Assembly (NCBI GenBank): GCA_902601315.1 | Contig: CACKMS010000001.1 | Coordinates: forward strand, 62,001 to 126,000 | Origin: an uncultured Pelagibacteraceae bacterium | Lineage (GTDB): Bacteria > Pseudomonadota > Alphaproteobacteria > Pelagibacterales > Pelagibacteraceae | Direction of reading: 5' to 3' | Length of the DNA stretch: 64,000 nt | Part shown: positions 46,163 to 56,376 of the stretch, one piece after another | Position numbering within the stretch: position 1 is the first letter of the stretch | Layout: the number at the start of each line of letters is the position of its first letter | Notes under the pieces: model-generated | What the model saw: only the letters and a program-made list of their open reading frames with translations | Databases searched by the model: none | Told to the model about the DNA's origin: nothing | Position numbers and translations under genes: made by a program

Positions 46163-47918
46163 TTTTCTTCTTAACAAACTTTCTTTTTTTAAATTTTCTT
46201 TTTTTAAATGGTTTTTGAATATTAGAGTTAGAATTTTCTTCTGTAATAATAAATTTCTGCAAACTTTCAATTTTTTCGATTTTATCTAATATTTTTCCCG
46301 ATTTAGACTTAAACTCTATTAAGTATTCGGTTAAATTTAATTCTTCGGAATGTGTAATATTTATTTTAATTTTATTTTTTTTTTCGAAATAATTTAAATC
46401 CTCAAGAAATTGATGTTCTATAAAATCTGAAATTTTATTATTTATTTTTAAATCAATAATTTTAGAATTATTTTCTAGAGATTTTATTTCGATCAATTTA
46501 ATAATTTTTTGTGCAAAAGTTTCATTTGTTAGGTTAATTGACCATTTTATATTGCTTTCTCTAAGTCTCTGTCTTGACATTTCTAAAAGTCCAAAATTAC
46601 TTATTCTACCAATTTGAATTCTAGCTCTATCATTTCTACATTTTTCTTTTAACCTTCTTTCAACTTGTCTTCTATTTCCAAAATTTAACATATCAATAAA
46701 ATCAATAATTATTAATCCAGACAGATCTCTTATTTTAATTTGTCTTGCTATTTCCTCTGCAGCCTCTAAATTTGTGTCTAAAGCTGTGCTTTCAACATTT
46801 TTTTGTTTTATTGATTTTCCAGAATTAATATCTATAGAAACTAAAGCTTCAGTAGGATTTATTACTAAATAACCACCAGAACTAAGCTTTACCTCTGTCT
46901 TAAAGATTTCAAAAAGTTTTTTTTCGATATTTTCTTTAAAAAATAATGGTATTTTATCTCTGTACTTTTTAACTTTTTTTAATTGTTTTGGCATCATAAG
47001 CTTCATGTAATTTTTTGCTTTTTGATAGCCTTCGTTACCCTCTACAATGATATTTTGAGTATCATCGTCGTACATATCTCGAATACTTCTTTTAATAATA
47101 TCACTTTCTTGATGGATAAGAGATGGAGCCATGGAATTCATTGCATTACTCTTAATAGAGTCCCAAACTGTAATTAAATTTTTTAGATCTCCATCAATTT
47201 CATTTTTTGTTTTATTTGATCCCGCTGTTCTTACAATTATTCCCATCGCATTTGGGATTTCAATTTCATTTAAAATATTTCGAATTTTTTTCCTATCCCC
47301 AGGATTAAATATTTTTCTTGAAATACCACCACCCTTGGCCGTGTTAGGCATAAGGACAATATATTTTCCTGCAATAGATATGAATGTGCTTAGCGCAGCT
47401 CCTTTCAAACCTCTTTCATCTTTTAAAACTTGTACTAAAATAACTTGATTAGGTTTTATAACTTCTTGAATTTTATACCTTTTTGAGGGAAATCTTTTTT
47501 GTATTTTTTCATCTTTTTTTTCTTCTACATCTTCATCTTTTTTTTCAACTGGATCTTCAATTTTAATTTCTTCTTCTCCATCTAAAATTTTATTTTCTAT
47601 ATTTTCGCTTTCTTTAGATAATTCTTCTCTAACTTTTTCTTCTTCCTCTTTTATTTTTTCTAGATCGCTTTGAGGTATTTGATAGTAATCCGATTGAATA
47701 TCATTGAATGATAAAAATCCGTGTCTTTCTCTTCCAAAATCAACAAAAGCAGCCTGTAGAGACGGTTCGATACGGCTTACTTTTCCAAGATAAATATTAT
47801 TTTTTATTAATGTATTGTTGATACTTTCATATTCATAATCTTCAATATGATTTTCATTTTTAAGCACAACCCTTGTTTCATTTGGATGCGATGCATCAAT
47901 ATATAAATTTTTTGACAT
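46155..47918 (-). CDS. rne: Ribonuclease E/G family protein
   Basis: In this 587-aa protein the S1 domain (about 35-200) is interrupted by a long acidic insert (EEEEKVREE...VEKKDEDVEE), as in alphaproteobacterial RNase E. The catalytic aspartates are in VSIDINSGK and IIIDFIDM. After MSRQRLRES, where relatives have the CPxCxG zinc-link motif, the sequence reads NIKWSINLTNE with no cysteines. The C-terminal scaffold is short and basic (KKRKFKKRKFVKK). It processes or degrades RNA. It is divergent from the PBP1a gene across 81 bp. Confidence 0.9.
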   Translation of the reverse strand: MSKNLYIDASHPNETRVVLKNENHIEDYEYESINNTLIKNNIYLGKVSRIEPSLQAAFVDFGRERHGFLSFNDIQSDYYQIPQSDLEKIKEEEEKVREELSKESENIENKILDGEEEIKIEDPVEKKDEDVEEKKDEKIQKRFPSKRYKIQEVIKPNQVILVQVLKDERGLKGAALSTFISIAGKYIVLMPNTAKGGGISRKIFNPGDRKKIRNILNEIEIPNAMGIIVRTAGSNKTKNEIDGDLKNLITVWDSIKSNAMNSMAPSLIHQESDIIKRSIRDMYDDDTQNIIVEGNEGYQKAKNYMKLMMPKQLKKVKKYRDKIPLFFKENIEKKLFEIFKTEVKLSSGGYLVINPTEALVSIDINSGKSIKQKNVESTALDTNLEAAEEIARQIKIRDLSGLIIIDFIDMLNFGNRRQVERRLKEKCRNDRARIQIGRISNFGLLEMSRQRLRESNIKWSINLTNETFAQKIIKLIEIKSLENNSKIIDLKINNKISDFIEHQFLEDLNYFEKKNKIKINITHSEELNLTEYLIEFKSKSGKILDKIEKIESLQKFIITEENSNSNIQKPFKKRKFKKRKFVKKKIK

Positions 47919-47999
47919 AAATTTTGATTATTTTTCATTTGTTTATTTTTAAATTCGGTGCCACAACAATACCAAATTCACCATCTAAATTAAACATAA

Positions 48000-50339
48000 A
48001 TGAGTTCTATAATAAAAAAAGTTGCATCCTTTTCAGTATTGATAATGTTGGTAACTTTGATTGGTATAATTTCAATTTTATGGATTTATTCTAATAAGCT
48101 GCCAGACTACAAATTCTTGAAAAATTACAAACCTCCGGTATCTAGCAAATTATATTCAGGTAATGGGGTATTGGTTAGCGACTTTTCTTCTGAGAAGAGA
48201 ATATTTGTGCCGTTTGAGGCTATACCAAATGTTGTAATCAATTCCTTCTTGTCTGCCGAAGATAAAAATTTTTTTTACCATCCAGGGGTAGATGCAAAAG
48301 GAATTGTAAGAGCTATCAAGAATAATATCAAAAATGCCTTAAAATCAAAAAGGTTGGAAGGAGCTTCAACTATAACTCAACAGGTTGCTAAAAATTTTTT
48401 ATTATCAAATGAAGTAAGTTTTGATAGAAAAATCAAAGAAGCGATTTTAGCTTTCCGAATCGAAAGAGCTTTAAGTAAAGAGAGAATTTTAGAGCTTTAT
48501 TTAAATCAAATATATTTAGGCGAAGGAAGTTATGGAATAGCTTCAGCGAGTTTGAGATATTTTGATAAATCAATTAGTGAATTAAATTATTCAGAGGCAG
48601 CTTTACTAGCAGCATTACCAAAGGCTCCGAGCAGATATAATCCATATAAAAACACAAAACTAGCTAAATACAGAAGGGATCTCGTTTTAAAAAATCTTTA
48701 TGAAAATCAATACATAGATCAAAATTTATTAAATAAATTAATTAATACTGATATTAAACTAAGTAAAAGACAAAGAATATATTTAGAAGACTCTAGATAT
48801 TATGTTGAAGATGTGAGAAAAAATGTAATTGATACATATGGTTTTGATAAAGTTTATAAACAAGGTTTTAATATTAAAACTCCAATTGATTTAAATTTAC
48901 AAAATATAGCATCATCAGCATTAAGAAAAGGTTTAGAACAATATGATAGAAGAAGAGGTTGGAGAGGTTCTTTAATAAATAAAAAAATAAGCAAAAATTG
49001 GAATAAAAATTTAGATAAGTTCAAATTAGAAAAATCTTTAGGGTGGGAAATATCAATTATAAAAAAAATAAATAAATTTGAAGCAAATATAGAAACTGAA
49101 AATAATATAAAAGGCAAAATTAAATTTGAAAACTTAAATTGGACAAGAAAAAATATAGATGAGTTGTTTAAAGTTGGAGATTTAGTTTATGTAAAAAAAA
49201 TTAATCAGGAAGACTATGAATTAAAACAATTACCTGCTGTTAATGGTGGAATAGTTGTAATGGATCCATTTACTGGAAGAGTTTTGGCAATGGCGGGAGG
49301 ATTCAGTTTTAATAAAAGTGAATATAACAGAGTTACACAAGCTAAGAGACAACCTGGTTCAGCATTTAAGCCATTTATATATGCATTAGCTCTAGAAAAT
49401 AATTTTACCCCTTCTACATTAGTTTTAGATGCCCCAATCGTTCTTGAACAAGGGAGTGATTTAAAGATGTGGAAACCTGAAAACTATGGAAAAAAGTTTT
49501 ATGGCCCCTCAACATTAAGAACAGGTGTTGAAAAATCACGAAATTTAATGACAGTAAGAATTGCTCAAGAAATTGGATTAAAGAAAATCACAAATTTTTC
49601 AAAAAAACTTAAAATTTATGAAAGACCTGAGGAATTGATGTCAATTTCATTGGGATCCGCTGAAACTACTTTGCTAAAGATGACAAGCGCTTACTCGTCA
49701 TTTGTAAATGGTGGAAAGTTAGTTGAACCAATATTTATAGATAGAATCCAAGATAGTGAGGGAAAAACAATTTTTAAAAATCAGCTAAGATTTTGTAAAG
49801 ATTGTGACTTAATTTCATACACAAGTGTAAATCTTCCTCAAATAGAAAACAATTATAAGCAAATTTTTTCACCTCAAACAGCTTATCAAATGACATCTAT
49901 TTTAGAAGGAGTTATCCAAAGAGGAACTGGAAAAAAATTAAAAGATCTTAATTTACAATTAGCAGGGAAAACGGGAACTACTAACAAAAATACCGATGCA
50001 TGGTTTATTGGTTTCACTTCAAATTTAGTAATTGGAGTTTATGTAGGTTTTGATAATCCAAGAACCTTAGGGAAATTTGAAACAGGATCAAAAACTGCTC
50101 TACCCATCTTCAAAGAATTTGTTAAAAACTCAGTGAATAATCATGAAGCAAGACCATTCAAAGTGGCAAAAGGAATTAAAATGATGGTCGTAGATGCATC
50201 TACAGGTAAAAAAGCTGACAGTAATTCTAAAAGTACTATTATTGAGTCTTTTAAAGAGGAAAAAATTGCAAATAATAATAAATTTGATATTGATAATATT
50301 AGCGAAGTATCAAACACAAATATATTAATGTTTTATTAA
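48000..50339 (+). CDS. Penicillin-binding protein 1A (bifunctional peptidoglycan synthase)
   Basis: This 779-aa protein has an N-terminal membrane anchor (about 10-30), then a glycosyltransferase domain with E87 in AEDKNFFYHPG and EGASTITQQVAKNF. The transpeptidase domain carries SxxK in PGSAFKPF, SxN in KSRNLMT and KTGTT. It synthesises and cross-links cell-wall glycan. It is followed by prfB after one base. The amidase gene that often precedes PBP1a in alphaproteobacteria is not here. Confidence 0.94.
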   Translation: MSSIIKKVASFSVLIMLVTLIGIISILWIYSNKLPDYKFLKNYKPPVSSKLYSGNGVLVSDFSSEKRIFVPFEAIPNVVINSFLSAEDKNFFYHPGVDAKGIVRAIKNNIKNALKSKRLEGASTITQQVAKNFLLSNEVSFDRKIKEAILAFRIERALSKERILELYLNQIYLGEGSYGIASASLRYFDKSISELNYSEAALLAALPKAPSRYNPYKNTKLAKYRRDLVLKNLYENQYIDQNLLNKLINTDIKLSKRQRIYLEDSRYYVEDVRKNVIDTYGFDKVYKQGFNIKTPIDLNLQNIASSALRKGLEQYDRRRGWRGSLINKKISKNWNKNLDKFKLEKSLGWEISIIKKINKFEANIETENNIKGKIKFENLNWTRKNIDELFKVGDLVYVKKINQEDYELKQLPAVNGGIVVMDPFTGRVLAMAGGFSFNKSEYNRVTQAKRQPGSAFKPFIYALALENNFTPSTLVLDAPIVLEQGSDLKMWKPENYGKKFYGPSTLRTGVEKSRNLMTVRIAQEIGLKKITNFSKKLKIYERPEELMSISLGSAETTLLKMTSAYSSFVNGGKLVEPIFIDRIQDSEGKTIFKNQLRFCKDCDLISYTSVNLPQIENNYKQIFSPQTAYQMTSILEGVIQRGTGKKLKDLNLQLAGKTGTTNKNTDAWFIGFTSNLVIGVYVGFDNPRTLGKFETGSKTALPIFKEFVKNSVNNHEARPFKVAKGIKMMVVDASTGKKADSNSKSTIIESFKEEKIANNNKFDIDNISEVSNTNILMFY

Positions 50340-50340
50340 A

Positions 50341-51439
50341 ATGGAATTAGAAACAAGTAATTTAATTAAAGAGATAAACAAAATTATACTAAAAATTAAG
50401 GAGTTTCTTTGAAAAAAATAAACTTAATTCTAAACTTGATGAATTAAATAATAAAATTGAGAGCCAAAACTTCTGGCAAGATAGAAAATCATCAGAAAAA
50501 ATTTTAAAAGAAAAAAAGAATTTAGAGCTTTTAGTTGGATCATTTAGTAATTTTGAAAATGAATTTAAAGACATAGTAGAAATTTTAGATCTGGCTATAT
50601 CTGAAAGCGACAAATCATTACAAGATGAAAGTTTCGATAAATTGCATATTTTAAAATCTGGACTCAAAAAATTAGAGATAAAATGTTTTTTATCTAACGA
50701 TAGTGATAATCTTGATAGTTACCTAGAATTTCATGCTGGTGCAGGTGGAACAGAAAGTCAAGATTGGGCTGAAATGCTTAGAAGAATGTACATGAAATGG
50801 GCATCAAACAAGGGATATTCTGTCGAACTTATTAGTGAGCACAGAGGTGATGAAGCAGGAATTAAATCATCTACGATAAAAATATCAGGTGATTATATTT
50901 ATGGTTATCTTAAATCAGAGTCAGGTATTCATCGATTGGTGAGAATTTCTCCATTTGACTCAGGGGCACGAAGACACACGAGTTTTGCTAGTGTTTGGAT
51001 TTATCCAGTGGTGGACGATAAAATAGAAATTGAGATTAATGAAAAAGATTTAAGAATAGACACTTATAGATCAAGTGGCGCCGGTGGACAGCACGTAAAT
51101 ACAACTGACAGCGCTGTAAGAATTACACATATTCCAACTAAAATAGTTGTACAATGTCAGAATGAGAGATCACAACATAAAAATAAAGAAACATGCATGA
51201 ATATGCTTAGAGCCAGGCTTTATGAACATGAGCTTCAAAAAAGAGAAAAACAAAACGAAAACGTAGAAAGTTCAAAATCAGATATTGGATGGGGACATCA
51301 AATTAGATCTTATGTACTACACCCATATCAAATGGTTAAAGATAATAGAACTAATTTTGAAAGCTCTAATCCTGAAAAAATACTTGATGGCGAAATTGAT
51401 AATTTTCTTGAGAGCTCATTGTATAAAATAAATGCGTAA
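50341..51439 (+). CDS. prfB: Peptide chain release factor 2 (programmed +1 frameshift)
   Basis: The complete gene is not in the ORF track. A 23-codon first frame from the ATG at 50341 ends CTT TGA (50407-50412). Shifting +1 after the CTT (joining 50341-50409 to 50411-51439) gives a 365-aa RF2 of normal length. The GGQ motif is in SSGAGGQHVNTTDS, and the stop-recognition SPF tripeptide is in RISPFDSGARRH. RF2 reads UGA and UAA, and the in-frame UGA provides autoregulation. It overlaps the AsmA-like gene by 8 bases. Confidence 0.96.
50398..50412 (+). promoter_or_regulatory. prfB +1 programmed frameshift site
   Basis: AAGGAG (50398-50403), a 3-base spacer TTT, then CTT TGA (50407-50412) is the standard RF2 frameshift signal. 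An internal Shine-Dalgarno-like element lies three bases before the slippery CUU, followed by UGA. The base after UGA is A rather than the common C. When RF2 is scarce, ribosomes shift +1 and make more of it. Confidence 0.93.
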
Positions 51440-54014
51440 ATACTTAGTTATATTGTCAATTACCATAATATTTTTATTTGTAGCAATTATTACTTATTTA
51501 AACTTTTTTGGCATCAAAACAGATAAATTTAACAAATTAATTTATTCAAAAATAAGTGAAATAAACCCAAAATTATCCTCAGAAATTAATGATGTATTTA
51601 TAAAATTAGATATCAAAGAACAGACAATAAAGCTTGAGACTTCAAACGTTAAATTACAAATCGCGGAAGAATATCTGTTTTTAGATAAAATTATTTCAAA
51701 ATTGAGCATATCAAATTTGTTAAATAATAGATCAGTTCAGAATTTAGAAATTTTACTAAAAGAAGATGAAATATCAAATTTAAAAAATTTCATTTCGGAG
51801 TATAATTATAATTTTTCAAGAGAATTAATTTTAAATCAAATTAAAAAAGGTAAGATTAAAGCCTCAATTTTTTTAGATTTTCAGAATAAAAGCAAAAATT
51901 TTGATTATAGTATTTTAGGAAAGGTAACAAATGCACAAATAAACCTTTTAAACAAAGGTGAATTAGAGAAAATTTCTTTTAATTTTATATCAGATCAAAA
52001 ACAGCATTTCATAAATAATTTGCAATTTATTTATGAAGATATTGATTTTAATTCAGAAGCTATATCAGTCAAAAAAAGTGATAATAGTTTTATAATTAAT
52101 GGCGATATATCAAATAAAAAACAGAGTTTTGACATAAAAAAATTACAAAAAAATTTAGATTATAGTTTTGATTTTGTTGAAAACTCTAAAGTAAAGCTTT
52201 CATCAAATAACAAGTTTTCATTCAGTCTAATTAATAAAAAAAAAATTGATAAATTTGAATTAAAATCAAAAATAGATTTTGATGAAATAAAATTTAATAA
52301 AAATTTTAATTTACCAATCAATATTAACAACGGTGAATTAAAAATTGATTATAAAAATCACACGCTTGATTTAAATATTAATTCAAAATTTTATTTTCAA
52401 AGTGGTAAAAAGAAACAACCAAATTTTGGAGATGCTAAATTTTTAATTTCAAAAAAAAGAAATGAAAATGTAAAAATTAAAGGAAATTTCTCTAATACAG
52501 GAAATAAAATAAACTCAGATCAAATTAAAGAAATACTTAATGTTGATAGCAAATTAATATCTAGTCAGGATTTACAATTTGACTCAAATAACTTAATTGA
52601 ATTTGAATTAAATAAAAAAAATAAGATTGAAAAATACAAATTAAATTCAAATTTAAAAATTAGTAAATTAGAGATCTCACATGAAGATAGCAATTTAAGG
52701 AAGTTTTTGCCTGAATATAAAGATATTATATATTTTAAAGATAATTTTATTGAAATAAATATAAATAAAAGAATTAAAGATATAAAATTAAAAGGGTTAT
52801 ATTCATTAGATAATAACTTATCAGACAGTTTTAAAATTATTTTAATTCAAAACTCAGAAATTTTGGATTTTGATGCTAATATTAATTTAAACAACCTCTT
52901 TTTAAATTTTAAATCATTAGATTATAAAAAAAATAAAAAAATTAGCTCTAATTTAATCATAAAAGGTCGATATAACGATGATTTAAGATTAAACCAAATT
53001 AAATATAAAGAAAATTTAAATACTATTCAGGCAAGTAATTTAATATTATCAAAAAAATATAAAATTAAAAATATCGATTCTGTAATTTTGAATTATGAGA
53101 ATTTAAATCAAAAATTAAATAATATTAAATTTCAAAAAAAAAATAATAATCGATATAAGCTTTCAGGTAGTGAGTTTGACGCTCAATTACTCATTTCAAA
53201 TTATTTAAAGGGAAAAAGCACCAATAACATTTTTGAAAGATTTGAAAATATAAACTCAAACATATCAGTTCAACTTAATAATATATTTATAGATAAAAAC
53301 AGTAAAATGACCAACTTAGTCGGTGAGATTTCATTAAAAAAAAATAAGGTTATTTCAGCAGAAATTAGCTCTAAAATTAACAATAAAAATGATTTTTCAG
53401 TATCTATAAAAACTAATTCTAGAGATGAAAAAGTTACTAATTTGTTTATTGAAGAGCCTGAACCATTTATAAAAAACTATAAGTTTATTAAAGGTTTCAC
53501 TGAAGGTAAGCTTTCTTATGGGTCAATAGAAAAAAATAATGAAACAAAAGCAAATCTAAAAATATATGATTTTAAAGTTCAAGACGTTCCTGTTCTAGCA
53601 AAATTACTTACACTTGCGTCCCTTCAGGGTATTGCAGATCTTCTTACAGGAGAGGGTATTCGATTTAATGAATTTGAAATGGATTATCAATCAAAACAGT
53701 CACTTACTAACATAAATGAAATGTATGCCATTGGACCAGCCATTTCTATTTTAATGGAGGGTTATATTGAGAGAAATAAACTAACAAGTCTAAGAGGTAC
53801 TCTGGTGCCAGCTACCACAATAAATAAAACAATATCAAAAATCCCCTTATTAGGAGATATTTTGGTAGGGAAAAAGGTTGGGGAAGGAGTTTTTGGCGTA
53901 AGCTTTAAAATCAAAGGTCCACCAAAAGATCTAAAAACTTCTGTAAATCCAATTAAAACTCTTACACCAAGATTTATAACTAGAACTTTAGAAAAATTAA
54001 AAAAAATTAAATAA
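51432..54014 (+). CDS. AsmA-like / YhdP-type inner-membrane-anchored protein
   Basis: This 860-aa protein has one N-terminal transmembrane helix (about 4-26) followed by a long beta-rich periplasmic region full of Asn, Lys and Ser. It ends in a better conserved block (LASLQGIADLLTGEGI, then FEMDYQ and LRGTLVPATTIN) typical of AsmA-like C-terminal domains. These proteins are thought to move or bridge phospholipids between the membranes. It overlaps prfB by 8 bases and the convergent tyrS by 8. Confidence 0.82.
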   Translation: MRKYLVILSITIIFLFVAIITYLNFFGIKTDKFNKLIYSKISEINPKLSSEINDVFIKLDIKEQTIKLETSNVKLQIAEEYLFLDKIISKLSISNLLNNRSVQNLEILLKEDEISNLKNFISEYNYNFSRELILNQIKKGKIKASIFLDFQNKSKNFDYSILGKVTNAQINLLNKGELEKISFNFISDQKQHFINNLQFIYEDIDFNSEAISVKKSDNSFIINGDISNKKQSFDIKKLQKNLDYSFDFVENSKVKLSSNNKFSFSLINKKKIDKFELKSKIDFDEIKFNKNFNLPININNGELKIDYKNHTLDLNINSKFYFQSGKKKQPNFGDAKFLISKKRNENVKIKGNFSNTGNKINSDQIKEILNVDSKLISSQDLQFDSNNLIEFELNKKNKIEKYKLNSNLKISKLEISHEDSNLRKFLPEYKDIIYFKDNFIEININKRIKDIKLKGLYSLDNNLSDSFKIILIQNSEILDFDANINLNNLFLNFKSLDYKKNKKISSNLIIKGRYNDDLRLNQIKYKENLNTIQASNLILSKKYKIKNIDSVILNYENLNQKLNNIKFQKKNNNRYKLSGSEFDAQLLISNYLKGKSTNNIFERFENINSNISVQLNNIFIDKNSKMTNLVGEISLKKNKVISAEISSKINNKNDFSVSIKTNSRDEKVTNLFIEEPEPFIKNYKFIKGFTEGKLSYGSIEKNNETKANLKIYDFKVQDVPVLAKLLTLASLQGIADLLTGEGIRFNEFEMDYQSKQSLTNINEMYAIGPAISILMEGYIERNKLTSLRGTLVPATTINKTISKIPLLGDILVGKKVGEGVFGVSFKIKGPPKDLKTSVNPIKTLTPRFITRTLEKLKKIK

Positions 54015-55230
54015 TAATTTTAAAATGCTTTTTTTTTCCAACTGAAAGTTTAATAAAACCTTTATTTTCAAACATTTTTTTACTTATTAATATTTTTCCA
54101 TCTTTAATTTTCTCATTATCAATTTTAATTCCATTATTTTGAATTAATCTTCTTATTTCACTTTTTGATAACTCGTTATTTGTATGTTCTATCAAACTAA
54201 TTATATCCTTTCCTATTAAATCACTTCCAATTTTAATACTAGGTAAATTTTCTCCAGTTGAGTTTTCTTTAAAAGTAGATTTTGCTAATTCTTCAACTTT
54301 TATTGTTTCAATTTCTCCATGTAACATCGTTGTAGTTTCATTAGCTAATAAAATTTTCAAATCATTAATATTTTCATTTTTGATATCTTCTATTTTTTCT
54401 AAAGATAAATCTGTGAACATTTTCAGAAAATTGATAACGTCCCGATCATCTGTATTTCTCCAAAATTGCCAATAATCATAGATAGATAGTAGATTTTTAT
54501 CTAACCATACTGCTCCACTTTCAGTCTTTCCCATTTTGGCTCCTGAGGCCAGAGTTATAAGAGGGGTTGTCAATCCAAAAACTTCTTTTGATGAATATCT
54601 TTTGATTAAATCAACACCATTAACAATGTTTCCCCATTGATCTGATCCTCCAATTTGAAGAAGACAATTGTATTTTTTATTCAATTCAAGAAAGTCATAT
54701 GCTTGAAGTATCATGTAATTAAATTCCATATAACTTAAAGACTGTTCTCTGTCTAAACGAAGCTTTACACTATCGAAACTTAACATTTTATTGATTGTAA
54801 AATGTTTCCCTATATCTCTTAGAAAAGAAATAAAGTTTAACTCTTTTAACCAAGAATAATTATTTACAAATATAGGAGACGTCTCCTTATTTTCAGTATT
54901 AAGATATTTTTTTAAAATAAGCTCAATACTTTTAATATTTTTTTCAATCTCACTTTCATCTAAAATTTTTCTTGTTTTATCTTTTCCTGATGGGTCTCCT
55001 ATCCTAGTTGTTCCTCCACCTAGCAAAACTATTGGCTGGTGTCCATGCTTTTGCAATTTCCTTAAACACATGATTTGTAACAAACTACCCACATGCAGAC
55101 TTTGAGCAGTACAATCAAATCCTATATATCCTTTGATACTTTCTTTATTTAATAGATTTGAAAGTTCTACTTCATCTGTGCACTGATAGAAAAAGCCTCT
55201 GTCTTTAAATTCTCTTATAAAATCATTCAT
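54007..55230 (-). CDS. tyrS: Tyrosyl-tRNA synthetase
   Basis: This 407-aa class I synthetase carries the HIGH-like motif HVGS (46-49), GGSDQWGNI, the KMSKS-like KMGKTESG and a C-terminal S4-like RNA-binding domain (about 340-407). It is divergent from anmK across 48 bp, a common alphaproteobacterial pairing. Confidence 0.96.
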   Translation of the reverse strand: MNDFIREFKDRGFFYQCTDEVELSNLLNKESIKGYIGFDCTAQSLHVGSLLQIMCLRKLQKHGHQPIVLLGGGTTRIGDPSGKDKTRKILDESEIEKNIKSIELILKKYLNTENKETSPIFVNNYSWLKELNFISFLRDIGKHFTINKMLSFDSVKLRLDREQSLSYMEFNYMILQAYDFLELNKKYNCLLQIGGSDQWGNIVNGVDLIKRYSSKEVFGLTTPLITLASGAKMGKTESGAVWLDKNLLSIYDYWQFWRNTDDRDVINFLKMFTDLSLEKIEDIKNENINDLKILLANETTTMLHGEIETIKVEELAKSTFKENSTGENLPSIKIGSDLIGKDIISLIEHTNNELSKSEIRRLIQNNGIKIDNEKIKDGKILISKKMFENKGFIKLSVGKKKHFKIII

Positions 55231-55278
55231 AATTTAGTATTTTCAATATACATATTTATTTAAAAATAATAATCAATA

Positions 55279-56376
55279 ATGGACAATTGCATTACTTCTT
55301 TGGGTTTAATGAGTGGTACTTCTTTAGATGGGATTGATGCAAGTATAATTAATTCAGATGGAAAATCGCATTTAGATGTAAAAGTAAACCATTTTTATGA
55401 ATATAAAGCTGAGTTTAGACAAAAATTAAGGGCTTATATTAAAAATATAAATTCAATAGAGGATATAACAAATAGTATTTATGAATATAAAAATCTTGAG
55501 AAAGAAATCACTCTTCTTCATTCAGATATATCAAAAAAATTAATATCCAAGCATACTACTGAAGTTGATTTAGTGGGTTTTCATGGACAAACAATTATTC
55601 ATAAACCTGAAAAAAAATATTCAATCCAGATGGGAAACCCAAATTTATTATCTCAATTAATTCAAAAAAAAGTCATTTTTAATTTTAGAAAAAAGGATAT
55701 TGAAAATAATGGAGAGGGCGCACCTCTAACACCAGTATATCACTCTTTGCTATCAAAAAAAATCTTTCCTAATGAGGAATGTATTTTTTTAAATATAGGA
55801 GGGGTGTCCAATTTCACTTACTGTAGTAATGAAGAATTAATTGCTAGAGATATAGGACCAGGAAATGTTTTATTAGATGAATATTTAAAAAAAACAAAAA
55901 ATTTAGATTTTGATAAAAACGGTGAAATTGCCTCTACAGGTCAAATCAACATGGATATTATAAATCAATTTATCGAGCATGATATTTACAGTTCAGAAGA
56001 TAGACATTCCTATGATAGAAATGAGTTTGATTTTAATTTTATTAAAGGATTAATTTTTGAGGATGCCGTAGCAACTCTTAATTACTTTACTGCCTTAATT
56101 ATTTCAAATTATTTAAATGATAATTTTATAAATTGTTCTAATGTAATTTTATGTGGAGGTGGCAGAAAAAATAAAACATTAATTCAAAATTTGAAAAGTT
56201 TATTAAAAAAAAATATTTGTGATATCGATAAATTTAATTATGATGGAGATTTTATCGAGTCCCAAGCATTTGCTTATTTAGCAATAAGATCATATCTTAA
56301 AAAAAATATATCTTTTCCTTCTACAACAAAAGTAAGTAAACCAATTTCAGGTGGAGAGACTTTTAAAAATTACTAA
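55279..56376 (+). CDS. anmK: Anhydro-N-acetylmuramic acid kinase
   Basis: This 365-aa sugar kinase of murein recycling has the GLMSGTSLDGIDAS phosphate-binding motif, FHGQTIIHKPE, NIGGVSNFTY and a late CGGGRKNKTL segment. It converts anhydroMurNAc to MurNAc-6-phosphate. Its presence shows that cell-wall recycling is kept in this reduced genome. It overlaps the convergent hydrolase by 4 bases. Confidence 0.94.
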   Translation: MDNCITSLGLMSGTSLDGIDASIINSDGKSHLDVKVNHFYEYKAEFRQKLRAYIKNINSIEDITNSIYEYKNLEKEITLLHSDISKKLISKHTTEVDLVGFHGQTIIHKPEKKYSIQMGNPNLLSQLIQKKVIFNFRKKDIENNGEGAPLTPVYHSLLSKKIFPNEECIFLNIGGVSNFTYCSNEELIARDIGPGNVLLDEYLKKTKNLDFDKNGEIASTGQINMDIINQFIEHDIYSSEDRHSYDRNEFDFNFIKGLIFEDAVATLNYFTALIISNYLNDNFINCSNVILCGGGRKNKTLIQNLKSLLKKNICDIDKFNYDGDFIESQAFAYLAIRSYLKKNISFPSTTKVSKPISGGETFKNY

